Below the pieces are notes generated by a model that saw nothing but the letters and a program-made list of their open reading frames with translations, was not told the DNA's origin and did no database searches. From NCBI GenBank assembly GCA_945859605.1, contig OX243826.1, forward strand, positions 484,416 to 548,415: 64,000 bases of DNA. Direction: 5' to 3'. The position numbers and the translations under genes were made by a program. This stretch comes from Lumbricus rubellus (taxonomy: Eukaryota > Annelida > Clitellata > Crassiclitellata > Lumbricidae). This document shows positions 1 through 7,566 of the stretch, piece by piece. Within the stretch, counting starts at the first letter, position 1; each line of letters opens with the position of its first letter.

Positions 1-1
1 G

Positions 2-310
2 ATCTATTCAGGCGGATACAATGAATCGGAGGACTTGGTGAATATAATGAGTGTAAGCAGCCTGAGAGTGACCAGCGACATTATCGGGTCTTCGTACACT
101 AACGGAACATCGGAAAACGTGATATATTCTTTTTTCCCAAACGTAGGCCCGGGTTACAAAATTATCGAAGTGCCGCATAATTTGATATATCTCCCGATTT
201 TGCTATCTACAATTTCAACGATGGAAACGAGGCTCACAGACCAACACGGGAACCTACTAAATCTTCGAGGTGAAGAATTGGCAATTCGATTTCACATCAG
301 AGAAGTTTGA
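2..310 (+). CDS. Polinton minor capsid (penton-like) protein, C-terminal part
   Basis: These are the last 102 residues of the penton-like minor capsid protein; the start lies left of the window. The reading frame is open from base 2 and matches the C-terminal part of the full protein of Polinton 2 (42049-42843) residue for residue, apart from a few changes (for example SG instead of RD near the start). The end has the typical LTDQHGNLLNLRGEELAIRFHIR segment region, here spanning the last ~25 residues. The protein is expected to form the single-jelly-roll pentamers at capsid vertices. It is followed after 24 bases by the next gene on the same strand. Confidence 0.85.
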   Translation: MYSGGYNESEDLVNIMSVSSLRVTSDIIGSSYTNGTSENVIYSFFPNVGPGYKIIEVPHNLIYLPILLSTISTMETRLTDQHGNLLNLRGEELAIRFHIREV

Positions 311-334
311 AAGTTTTTGTAATTTATTAATAAA

Positions 335-931
335 ATGAATCGTTACACGGGCGTAAAAGTTAATATTTCAGAAGCGCAACAAGACAAAATTAAAAGATCA
401 CTTCAAGCGGGGAGCGGCGTGAGTATCAAACTATCGCACGATGATTTGAATGGCGAACACGTTTTGGCGCTCACCCAGGCGCAAATCAATAAAATGGCAG
501 CAGCCTACCAAAAAGGAACTGGCATGATTATTAAAATGAGTAAAACGCAATTGGAGAACAACAAGAAAGTCGAAGGTGGATTCATAGGCGCTATACTTCC
601 GTTTCTAGCGACAGCGGGTCGGTTCCTTCTGTCTAATGCGCTGCCAAGTTTGGCGATGGGGGCACTAAGTGGTCTCGGCTCTGCGGCAACTACTAAGATT
701 GTAGACAAAATCAGCGGTTCGGGTGTAATGTATGTCAAGAGAGACGACATGGCGTGCAAAATAAGAGCAGCCGGATCTGGTTTGTACTTGTCCCCGTGGC
801 AAAAAGGTAGCTCAATAACGGCATCCGGGCTGTACATGAAAACAGGGTCGGGCTATGCGAGGGGCGAAGGACTTTTGTTGGGCCCTAATTCTCCGTTTCG
901 AAACATTCCGATTCTTGGCATGATATTATAA
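335..931 (+). CDS. Polinton conserved hydrophobic/glycine-rich protein (198 aa)
   Basis: This 198-residue protein is present in both Polinton copies. The N-terminal half (about residues 1-75) has two related segments with KIKR/QINK and SIKLS/IIKMS motifs, like a short internal repeat. Residues ~80-125 are a GGF-led hydrophobic stretch rich in Ala, Leu and Gly, long enough for one or two membrane-inserting helices. The C-terminal third is rich in Gly and Ser, with GSGLYL- and GSGYARGEG-like motifs. From its place among capsid genes it is likely a virion component. Similar proteins recur in Polintons and adintoviruses, where core or membrane-active roles have been proposed. The function here is not known. 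Confidence 0.75.
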   Translation: MNRYTGVKVNISEAQQDKIKRSLQAGSGVSIKLSHDDLNGEHVLALTQAQINKMAAAYQKGTGMIIKMSKTQLENNKKVEGGFIGAILPFLATAGRFLLSNALPSLAMGALSGLGSAATTKIVDKISGSGVMYVKRDDMACKIRAAGSGLYLSPWQKGSSITASGLYMKTGSGYARGEGLLLGPNSPFRNIPILGMIL

Positions 932-947
932 TCTATTCTATTATAAA

Positions 948-1346
948 ATGTCGAGGCCAATACACAAATTTGGAACTAAACCAACTAGACCGGTAGAGGT
1001 TAGAACGCAGCCCGTTTCAGTCTTTTGGAAGATTACGAGCGGTGTTACTCGCGCCCCAGTAAGACAACTAGGAGGTCTGCGATGGGAGATTTTTGCGCAA
1101 AATGATATCACGATACAACCAAAGACAGCAAATACGCTAAGGCTTGGACTCGGTGTAGAAATGGCGGCGGGTCTTTGCCTCGTTTCCCTCAGACAGAGTA
1201 TCAAAGAACGGCGATGCAGCCTACTAGACGGAGTGATTTCGGAAGATGTGATTGATGATATCATAGTTTCCATTCAAAACAACTCCGATTCGGCAGTAAC
1301 GATAAACGAAGGAGATTCGCTATGCTGTGTAAACTATCAACGGTAA
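948..1346 (+). CDS. Polinton dUTPase-fold-like protein (132 aa)
   Basis: This 132-residue protein is conserved between the two Polintons. From residue ~50 it follows the order of trimeric dUTPases: a beta-rich segment, a LGLGVEM strand where dUTPases have the 'G..IxIP.G' strand, a RQSIKER segment where motif 2 (RSSLA) would lie, LLDGVISEDV in the place of motif 3 (GVIDxDYRGE), then IIVSIQNNS and INEGDSLCCVNY matching the 'I..GDRIAQLV' region. The catalytic Asp and Tyr of motif 3 are not evident, so an active enzyme is doubtful. It may be a structural or decoy version of the fold. The fold call is inference from pattern only. Confidence 0.6.
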   Translation: MSRPIHKFGTKPTRPVEVRTQPVSVFWKITSGVTRAPVRQLGGLRWEIFAQNDITIQPKTANTLRLGLGVEMAAGLCLVSLRQSIKERRCSLLDGVISEDVIDDIIVSIQNNSDSAVTINEGDSLCCVNYQR

Positions 1347-1375
1347 AAAAATATATATTGCTAATAAATAAAAGA

Positions 1376-2074
1376 ATGGAATACGAAGGCATCAAACTCT
1401 ATCCAAACCTAACAAATATAACACCCTCTGCGCCAGAAGGTGAAATACAAATAGCCGCAGGGTCCGCACAAACGTATCGACTTCAGAAGATTAGCGAAAT
1501 CAAAAAGGAGATCGAGCAAGAACGAGACAAAAGAGCAACGTTGAGTAAAAAGTACCATAGAAGTGTGAGCGTGATCGGCGTAGTAGACAACTTCCTCATG
1601 GCGGTCACGATGGGGCTCGGAATTTCGGGAATCGGCGTACTAGCCACCATAATTGCGACCCCCATCGCTATTGCTATGGAAGGGACGGCGCTAGGTGCGG
1701 GGTTATTGAGTATAATCGGCAGCCGAATCTGTAAAAAGCTCGCCCTGAAGGCGGAGAAGCATGAAAAGATCAAAACGCTAGCTGATGCGAAGCTCAACAC
1801 GATCAGCGACCATATTTCAAAAGCTCTCGTAGATGATCACATTTCAGATGAGGAATATTCTCTGATTCTAAGCGAGATTGAAAAATTCAATAGCATGAAA
1901 GAAGAAATTAAAAGTAAGTCGAAAGTTGCGGCAGCCGCGATGGACGAGGAAACGAAACAATCACTCATCGATCGGGGAAGAGAGGAAGTCAGGCAGTCCT
2001 TTCAAAGCATGTTTGAGAAAAATACCGAATCTGTGAGAAAGACGACTAACGCGAACATGTATGAAATCATGTAG
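1376..2074 (+). CDS. Polinton conserved membrane protein (232 aa)
   Basis: The frame is open further upstream, but the start is placed at the ATG giving MEYEGIKLYP because both Polintons share it and their upstream frames differ. Residues ~35-60 are charged (EIKKEIEQERDKRA). Residues ~70-115 form two hydrophobic segments rich in Gly and Ile, consistent with two transmembrane helices. The remainder is a charged helical region (AEKHEKIKTLADAKLN, SDEEYSLILSEIEKF). The protein family is widespread in Polintons, but its role is not established. It lies between the dUTPase-fold gene and a repeat-rich spacer. Confidence 0.75.
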   Translation: MEYEGIKLYPNLTNITPSAPEGEIQIAAGSAQTYRLQKISEIKKEIEQERDKRATLSKKYHRSVSVIGVVDNFLMAVTMGLGISGIGVLATIIATPIAIAMEGTALGAGLLSIIGSRICKKLALKAEKHEKIKTLADAKLNTISDHISKALVDDHISDEEYSLILSEIEKFNSMKEEIKSKSKVAAAAMDEETKQSLIDRGREEVRQSFQSMFEKNTESVRKTTNANMYEIM

Positions 2075-2079
2075 ACTTG

Positions 2080-2245
2080 TGGAGTTTTGTAGAGTTTTGT
2101 AGACCTATGTAGACCTATGTCGCTATGTCTGAAAATACGTCTAACTTGTGTTTTTACACATGTCGAAAAACATGTAGAAAAACACGTTGAAAAACACGTC
2201 GAAAAACACATCGAAAAACATGTCGAGAAACATTAATTTTTTTAT
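2080..2245 (+). repeat. Spacer with 12-bp tandem repeat (CATGTCGAAAAA-like units)
   Basis: The spacer contains direct repeats of GTAGACCTAT/GTAGAGTTTT type (2080-2120), then about seven copies of a 12-bp unit related to ACATGTCGAAAA (2155-2235) just before the start of the 301-residue protein. In Polinton 2 the same array (40125-40220) stays open and would add a repeated C/R-R-K-T peptide to the N-terminus of that protein; here the frame hits a stop after a few units. It could be promoter or leader structure. Confidence 0.7.
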
Positions 2246-2250
2246 TAAAA

Positions 2251-3156
2251 ATGTCGTTTCTAAAGATAGATGACCCAGCGAAAAGAAATTTCATAGTCGA
2301 AGAGTTTCTGAAATCCAAGAAGAATATTCAACAGAACTTTTTATCGGAGAGATTGGGGGATTCGGGGCTGCAACAAGAATTAACCAAGCTGTACAAGCCT
2401 ATCGTCGATTCGCAATCAGCAATTTCTAAAGAGCAGAATGTCCTACTATCCGCCATCAAAGAAAACTCGGTAGCTACTACAAACGCGCTACAAACGCTAC
2501 CCGCTTCGTTGAAGGTTCAATTTCCTCAGTATCCCTCGATAGAAGCGTATAGCGACGACCCAGCCGAGGATATTAGAACTTTAGAATTAGGAGATGTAGC
2601 CACCAAGTACCTTCATCAATACGCCTCCGATAGAAAAATCGTAGACACGACGTTCGGAATACGATCAAAAAATGGTCAATTCTACATCGGCGATACTCCG
2701 ATTTCTATTCAAGGAGACGATGTGACGGTTGGAAATAAGATGTATAGCGGAACTCCGGGGCTTTGGGAGTTGTTGACGCTGAAACAGCCGAACACGTCGA
2801 TATACGATAATAATGATAGAGACGATTACGCCGAGATTCTACTCGCGACGGATGCTATCAGACAGCCAAAAAATCCCAACAAACCCAAAGCATCTGCGAG
2901 CGCCAAATATCGGGAAATTATCAAACCGATATGGGAAAAGAGGGCTCGTAATACACCGACAGTGGGCAAAGGCGTCGGTGTAATCGTCATATCCGAAGAT
3001 CCGAATGTATTAGCGAAACAGCTAGAGCTAAGATTTCATAGCTTCAGAGCAGGTAATACCGGCGTGAGAAACGAGATCGTGGCGATGTGTGACGCGTTAT
3101 TGAGGCAAGGAGTGCTGAGTAATGATGCTTACAAAAATATAATGTTGACATTGTAA
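2251..3156 (+). CDS. Polinton conserved protein of unknown function (301 aa)
   Basis: The protein starts MSFLKIDD. The N-terminal ~80 residues are charged and probably helical (FIVEEFLKSKKNIQQNF). The central part (~120-200) carries the recurrent family segment with FYIGDTPISI and SGTPGLWELL motifs. The C-terminal part ends in a positively charged helical region. Proteins with the 'GTPGLWELL' block are common in Polintons and related virus-like elements, and in some other invertebrate virus-like loci. Location in the capsid gene cluster suggests a virion or assembly role. It is 12 bases upstream of the next gene, in the same direction. Confidence 0.75.
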   Translation: MSFLKIDDPAKRNFIVEEFLKSKKNIQQNFLSERLGDSGLQQELTKLYKPIVDSQSAISKEQNVLLSAIKENSVATTNALQTLPASLKVQFPQYPSIEAYSDDPAEDIRTLELGDVATKYLHQYASDRKIVDTTFGIRSKNGQFYIGDTPISIQGDDVTVGNKMYSGTPGLWELLTLKQPNTSIYDNNDRDDYAEILLATDAIRQPKNPNKPKASASAKYREIIKPIWEKRARNTPTVGKGVGVIVISEDPNVLAKQLELRFHSFRAGNTGVRNEIVAMCDALLRQGVLSNDAYKNIMLTL

Positions 3157-3168
3157 AATGCAGGAAAA

Positions 3169-3636
3169 ATGCAGGTCATTAATAGAAGGAGGTATAGGAA
3201 ACAATACGTAATCGGAGGATCTGGAATATTCGATACAATTTCAGGATTTTTCAAACGGCTAGTAACGTCGAACGCCGCCAAACAATTAGCAACGACCGCT
3301 CTCAACGCGAGTAAAGACGTGGCGAAAGAAATTGGGAAAAAGGCCATCGACGTTGGGAAAACAACCGCAATCGACGCTGGCAAACGAGTAGTGGACAAAG
3401 CAGTGGCCAAACTGTTTACTCCTGCTCCTACTCCCACCTCCAAGAAAATTACGCCAGAAACTAGACAAATTTTAGAGCGGCTGAGTGGTGTAAGTAACGT
3501 TAGTGGCGTCGGGCCGAGACCAAATATCTCGAATATTAATAATCTGATGATGGGGGATGGTCTGAAGAAGAACGGCGTCATATCGATACAAGATTTAGTA
3601 CGCTCGCTAAACGGCGCCGGAATGAAGGTCGCGTAA
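3169..3636 (+). CDS. Polinton small basic amphipathic protein (155 aa)
   Basis: The protein begins with a basic patch (MQVINRRRYRKQ) and a GGSGIFDTISGFF segment, which suggests an amphipathic, possibly membrane-active helix. A long Ala/Lys-rich helical region with repeated K-AIDVGK/AIDAGK motifs follows (~40-85), then a Pro/Thr linker and a C-terminal segment ending LVRSLNGAGMKVA. Charge and helix pattern recall adenovirus minor core or membrane-lytic proteins, but no homology can be shown from sequence alone. It lies directly before the major capsid gene. Confidence 0.7.
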   Translation: MQVINRRRYRKQYVIGGSGIFDTISGFFKRLVTSNAAKQLATTALNASKDVAKEIGKKAIDVGKTTAIDAGKRVVDKAVAKLFTPAPTPTSKKITPETRQILERLSGVSNVSGVGPRPNISNINNLMMGDGLKKNGVISIQDLVRSLNGAGMKVA

Positions 3637-3661
3637 AAAATATTATCGCGTAGTAGTAAAA

Positions 3662-4957
3662 ATGCAATCATCTGATATTCTGAGATTTACCGAACAACCA
3701 TTGAGTGATGAAAGCGTCGAACGCTACGAATGGTACGAGTATGAACCGATATCGGGGGCGAATCTAAACACCTCCGGGGAGATTAGAATAAACATCGAAC
3801 TTCAAGATCTATTTTGTCATCCGGCAGAATCTTACCTGCTATTCGAGGGTAGATTGACGAAGGCGGACAACAACAACACCTCCTACGCTGATGCCGATGA
3901 AGCAACTCTTACGAATAATGGGCTCATGCATCTTTTCAGTCAAATTTCGTATTCACTGTCGAATCAGGAAATTGAATCGTTATTTTACCCGGGTCAAGCA
4001 ACGACGATGCTCGGATTACTCAAATACCCGAATGATTTTCAACTAGCTCAAGGTCTGAATCAGTTGTGGTACAAGGACAGCGGAGCGACGGCTGCTATCG
4101 CGAATAATCAAGGTTTCGCCGTGAGACAGTCGTATATAATTCAAAAACCAAATGCCAAAGGTACTTTCAGCTTTGTAGTTCCATTGAAGCATATTTTCGG
4201 ATTTTGCGATGATTACGACAAGGTTGTTTTTGGTGTGAAACATACGCTAACTCTGGTTCGTAAAGCCGATGATGACGCAATTTTTAGACTCGCCGCCGCG
4301 GGTGCAGGGAAAGTTAGGCTAGACAAAATCTCATGGTTCATGCCTCACGTTATTCCCGCGGATATGGAGAAGATGCAATTGTACAAAACGATCGAATCGA
4401 AAGCGTCGCTGCCAGTTGCGTACAGAGCCCGTCAATGCGATACCACCTCCGTCGCACAGTCGACTAATTTTAGCTGGAGACTTAGCGTCAAGACATTACC
4501 TGAGAAGCCTAGGTACATCATCTTGGGTTTTCAAACCGACAAAAGCGGCGATCAAGAACACAATCCATCCGTTTTCAATCATTGCGATCTGAAGAACATG
4601 TTCGTGATGATGAACCAGGACCGATACCCAGTTGTCGACTACAACCTATCATTTCCGAATCAACAATTCGCGCGGGCGTACCGAGCAGCAGCCGCGTTCA
4701 GTGAAAAATACTATGGAATGGACGAACTAATGACGCAATGCAATATCACACCCTCGGATTTCAAAGATCTGTTTCCGATTATGGTGTTTGACGTGAGCAA
4801 GCAATCCGAGCGTCTGAAGTCATCGGTGGTCGATATTCAGATCAAAGGCACGTTCAATACGGCGCCGCCAGCCAATACGGAAGCGTACGCAGTGGTGATT
4901 TCAGACAAGTTACTGAGGTTTCAATCGGACGGACAGAAAATGAGTGTGGTATATTGA
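3662..4957 (+). CDS. Polinton major capsid protein, double jelly-roll type (431 aa)
   Basis: This 431-residue protein is at the position of the Polinton major capsid gene (PY in older nomenclature). The segment NNGLMHLFSQISYSLSNQEIE at ~80-100, followed by PGQATTMLGLLKYP, is the conserved block seen in Polinton capsid proteins. The rest is beta-rich, with FSFVVPLKHIFGF and PEKPRYIILGFQTDKSG segments. It is expected to form trimeric, pseudo-hexameric capsomers. The length fits the family. The homologue at 37426-38718 is almost the same over its whole length. It is convergent with the fibre gene 5043-5957, and a conserved hairpin lies between them. Confidence 0.88.
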   Translation: MQSSDILRFTEQPLSDESVERYEWYEYEPISGANLNTSGEIRINIELQDLFCHPAESYLLFEGRLTKADNNNTSYADADEATLTNNGLMHLFSQISYSLSNQEIESLFYPGQATTMLGLLKYPNDFQLAQGLNQLWYKDSGATAAIANNQGFAVRQSYIIQKPNAKGTFSFVVPLKHIFGFCDDYDKVVFGVKHTLTLVRKADDDAIFRLAAAGAGKVRLDKISWFMPHVIPADMEKMQLYKTIESKASLPVAYRARQCDTTSVAQSTNFSWRLSVKTLPEKPRYIILGFQTDKSGDQEHNPSVFNHCDLKNMFVMMNQDRYPVVDYNLSFPNQQFARAYRAAAAFSEKYYGMDELMTQCNITPSDFKDLFPIMVFDVSKQSERLKSSVVDIQIKGTFNTAPPANTEAYAVVISDKLLRFQSDGQKMSVVY

Positions 4958-4998
4958 AGTTCATGATAGAATGGTCGATGAAGAATAATGAGACTTAC

Positions 4999-5034
4999 AG
5001 ATACCTATCGTACGTATATGAATGATAGGTATCT
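4999..5034. terminator. Conserved hairpin between convergent capsid and fibre genes
   Basis: An 11-bp perfect inverted repeat (AGATACCTATC ... GATAGGTATCT) with a 14-base loop lies in the 85-base gap between the convergent capsid and fibre genes. The stem is kept in Polinton 2 (37357-37392) while the loop differs, which suggests selection on the structure. A role in transcript 3' ends is inferred from position only. Confidence 0.5.
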
Positions 5035-5042
5035 ACGGTTAC

Positions 5043-5957
5043 CTAGTACAAAAACTCGACCTGCAATCCGGCTCCGCCCCTGAGAAGAAGGCGACCGGCT
5101 GTTCGACTGTTTCCGGATATGAAAGAATATACCCTCATACCGAGCTTATCGTTGGCGTTGAAAAATATGGCGACGGTTGGTAATACGAGCGATATTCTGC
5201 TGCCAACCGTTGATCCGCCAGCCATGCATTCAAAAAGTTCGTTACTTTGTATCCCGTCTTTGACATACGAAATTCTGATTATTTTTTCGCCCGGACCGTC
5301 ATTTCCTATCAAGAAATTCGCGAATCCGCCAAGTCGATATACGCCCGTGCGAGGAATAGTTATTAAGCCCAAAGACGTTGTATACGCCGAATCCGTATTG
5401 ATGGCAACGACCGTTAGTTGATGGTGCATTACATATACGCCTCCGAATGCTCCACCATGCGTTGCATATGTGCCCGAGAATGCGCCACCACTTACGATTG
5501 CGGATGCTCCCCCTTCACCCTCTCTCAACACACAAATAGCCGGTCCGGTTGTAGGTCTCCAATTCGCGGATAATGCTGGCGCCGCTGTTATAGCTCCAGC
5601 CGTTCCTTCGAACCTATATATAATACCGCTCGTCGTATTTCTCACTAGATTGCCCGGAGATACCCTCATACCCGAAACGTAATCTCTAATACCGGTAGGC
5701 TCAGCGCTATTAGTGATTTTATCGGCGATTAGGGCATTAGCTTGTCCCCAACTTAGTGCTTCATCCATTCCCGCATCCGGATTATTCGTTACAGGCAGGC
5801 CTTTGATGAAGTTGCCATTCATATTTAGATTCCCAGTCGCCGGATTTGCTCCATCTACCCTTAGAAAAGTACTATTTACTTGGGACAGCGTAACGCCCCC
5901 TGCAATTACTCTTTGAGTAGATCCTGAATCTGTATGTCCAAATTTATCAACAGGCAT
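5043..5957 (-). CDS. Polinton fibre-like protein B with C1q/TNF-like C-terminus (304 aa)
   Basis: The first ~45 residues (MPVDKFGHTDSGSTQR..., FLRVDGANPATGNLNMNG) are nearly the same as in the neighbouring fibre gene and resemble phage-type tail-fibre repeats; they are likely the virion-attachment part. The middle carries a Gly/Ala-rich segment. The C-terminal ~130 residues read as a C1q/TNF-like beta sandwich: TGVYRLGGFANF, IRISYVKDG, LVLPTVAIFFNANDKLGMRVY, ending LQVEFLY. A receptor-binding knob role is inferred. Comparison with the copy at 36431-37348 shows two short strongly diverged blocks within otherwise almost the same protein. Confidence 0.75.
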   Translation of the reverse strand: MPVDKFGHTDSGSTQRVIAGGVTLSQVNSTFLRVDGANPATGNLNMNGNFIKGLPVTNNPDAGMDEALSWGQANALIADKITNSAEPTGIRDYVSGMRVSPGNLVRNTTSGIIYRFEGTAGAITAAPALSANWRPTTGPAICVLREGEGGASAIVSGGAFSGTYATHGGAFGGVYVMHHQLTVVAINTDSAYTTSLGLITIPRTGVYRLGGFANFLIGNDGPGEKIIRISYVKDGIQSNELFECMAGGSTVGSRISLVLPTVAIFFNANDKLGMRVYSFISGNSRTAGRLLLRGGAGLQVEFLY

Positions 5958-5982
5958 TTTGAATATAATAATTTATTATTAA

Positions 5983-6741
5983 TTAGGGTCGCAAGAATGC
6001 CGCCGAAAAGTCTCTACACAAAATGTTCGTAGCGATGGACGAAAAAGCGTGTATGTTGACGTAATCGAACTCGTCTAGAAAAACTATGTTACTACCGATT
6101 GAATGGTTTTGCGAACCTTTCGTGCTCCCTCCGCCCGCAATTTGCATGTACGACACCCCATTTTTATACAGGTGGACGGTGCCATACGCGGAATTACTAT
6201 TGTTACAAAATTCTATGTACGCTGAAACGATATAGTACCCGGCTTTACTGGGGAAGAAAGAAGTCGTTCCGATACCCTGTTCAATACCGTGTCTTGCGGT
6301 ACCGCATCTTATTACGTCAAAAGTAACTGCAGTGTGAGTTCTAGCGAGTATAGCCTGTTGAGTTGAACTGTAAGCACTAACCGCGGGCCCTACCACCGCC
6401 GCCACTTTCGAAGTAAGTTGTTCATCGACGTATTTCTTATTCGTCAAATGATTATTGTCGGTCGGGACGTCGTCGTGATTCTGCAGTAAATCTATTACTT
6501 GCCCCCGGCTCACAGCCTCATCTATTCCCGCTTCCGGAGTATTCGCTGTATTCGCTGTATTCGCTGTATTCGTTGTAGGCAGACCTCTAATAGTATGACC
6601 ACTCATATTTAGATCTCCGGTCGCGGGGTTTGCTCCATCCAGCCGTAGAAAAGTACTATTTACTTGACTTTCAGTAACTCCCCCGGCAATTACTCTTTGC
6701 GTAGATCCTGAATCTGTATGTCCAAATTTATCAACAGGCAT
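5983..6741 (-). CDS. Polinton fibre-like protein A with C1q/TNF-like C-terminus (252 aa)
   Basis: The N-terminus is shared with fibre B (MPVDKFGHTDSGSTQRVIAG), with the same FLRLDGANPATGDLNMSG block, so the two genes arose by duplication of the attachment part. A NTANTANTANT repeat at ~55-68 differs in copy number from Polinton 2. The C-terminal ~115 residues show a C1q/TNF-like pattern (AGYYIVSAYIEF, VHLYKNG, FDYVNIHAFSS). It is transcribed with fibre B and the protease on the minus strand. Confidence 0.75.
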   Translation of the reverse strand: MPVDKFGHTDSGSTQRVIAGGVTESQVNSTFLRLDGANPATGDLNMSGHTIRGLPTTNTANTANTANTPEAGIDEAVSRGQVIDLLQNHDDVPTDNNHLTNKKYVDEQLTSKVAAVVGPAVSAYSSTQQAILARTHTAVTFDVIRCGTARHGIEQGIGTTSFFPSKAGYYIVSAYIEFCNNSNSAYGTVHLYKNGVSYMQIAGGGSTKGSQNHSIGSNIVFLDEFDYVNIHAFSSIATNILCRDFSAAFLRP

Positions 6742-6763
6742 TTTTTACATCTGAATATAATTT

Positions 6764-7198
6764 TCAATGCAGACTGTTTATAACTTCTTGAAAAGTCACT
6801 CCATCTTTGCATGTTTTTTTCAGGACGTGCAGGCATAGATGACCGCAAAACACTTCGTTGTCGGGCTGCACGCGCTCGCTATTGTAGTACACGGGACTCT
6901 GTAAATACTCTACCAGTTCTGTAGGAGGGGGCAGGCCATAGCTGTCGAAATATATTTTGTCCTTGCCGTTTTTTGAAAAAGCGACCCAGTGCGAGCCGGT
7001 TCCATTAGAATCGTCTAGATTCAATATCCCGCATTCAGTCCGGCCAGGTTTCTTCGGCAGCTCGTCTCTGAGAAATACACCCCGGAAATTAGGGATATTG
7101 AGCTTCTTAGCAGCATCTAGTAGTTCAAAATTTGTCAACGGATGATTCGCGAGAACTACGCCTTCGACATTTATATTTTTCACAGTTGTATAGCTCAT
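6764..7198 (-). CDS. Polinton adenain-like cysteine protease (144 aa)
   Basis: This is a cysteine protease of the adenovirus protease/Ulp1 type, expected to mature capsid proteins. The catalytic His lies in GSHWVAF (~70), the Asp in YFDSYG (~86), the oxyanion Gln in RVQPDN and the nucleophile Cys in FCGHLCLHVL (~120). The order His-Asp-Gln-Cys and the length of 144 residues fit Polinton proteases. The gene is intact and nearly the same as 35200-35634. Confidence 0.9.
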   Translation of the reverse strand: MSYTTVKNINVEGVVLANHPLTNFELLDAAKKLNIPNFRGVFLRDELPKKPGRTECGILNLDDSNGTGSHWVAFSKNGKDKIYFDSYGLPPPTELVEYLQSPVYYNSERVQPDNEVFCGHLCLHVLKKTCKDGVTFQEVINSLH

Positions 7199-7220
7199 TT
7201 TAATATTTCATCTAGATGTT

Positions 7221-7550
7221 TCACAAACTAACGAGCTTTCGGGCTTCTACGCAGGCGAGATAATATTTTCGCCTACAATTTTTGCATTCATTCGCCTTTC
7301 CATCTTTTTGAAATCGATTGTTGACGTATTCCGATATGTTCTGATTTACCTTGCACCGGCTGCAAACTTTTGTGTCTTTTGTCTCCCTAATTTCCTGTCT
7401 TGCGTATTTGTGCGCAAGCTCTTTCACTTTGGCATTTTTACAAATTTTACAGCTGGGGTAATACCCGCTCTTCTGTGAGTTATCTTTGTGAAATTCGTCC
7501 AAGCTTTTTTCTTTTTTGCATTTGGTACACACTTTTTTTGCCGCATCCAT
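7221..7550 (-). CDS. Polinton double zinc-ribbon protein (109 aa)
   Basis: The protein has two repeats, each with a CxxC pair, about 20-25 residues, and a second CxxC pair: CTKC...CKIC in the first half and CSRC...CKNC in the second. Each repeat includes an (L/I)(D/S)EF/Y motif. This pattern is like the zinc-binding part of phage and virus nucleic-acid-binding or HNH-associated proteins, but no nuclease residues are seen. It lies between polB and the protease and probably binds nucleic acid. Confidence 0.65.
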   Translation of the reverse strand: MDAAKKVCTKCKKEKSLDEFHKDNSQKSGYYPSCKICKNAKVKELAHKYARQEIRETKDTKVCSRCKVNQNISEYVNNRFQKDGKANECKNCRRKYYLACVEARKLVSL

Positions 7551-7566
7551 TTTATATTAGTGTAAA

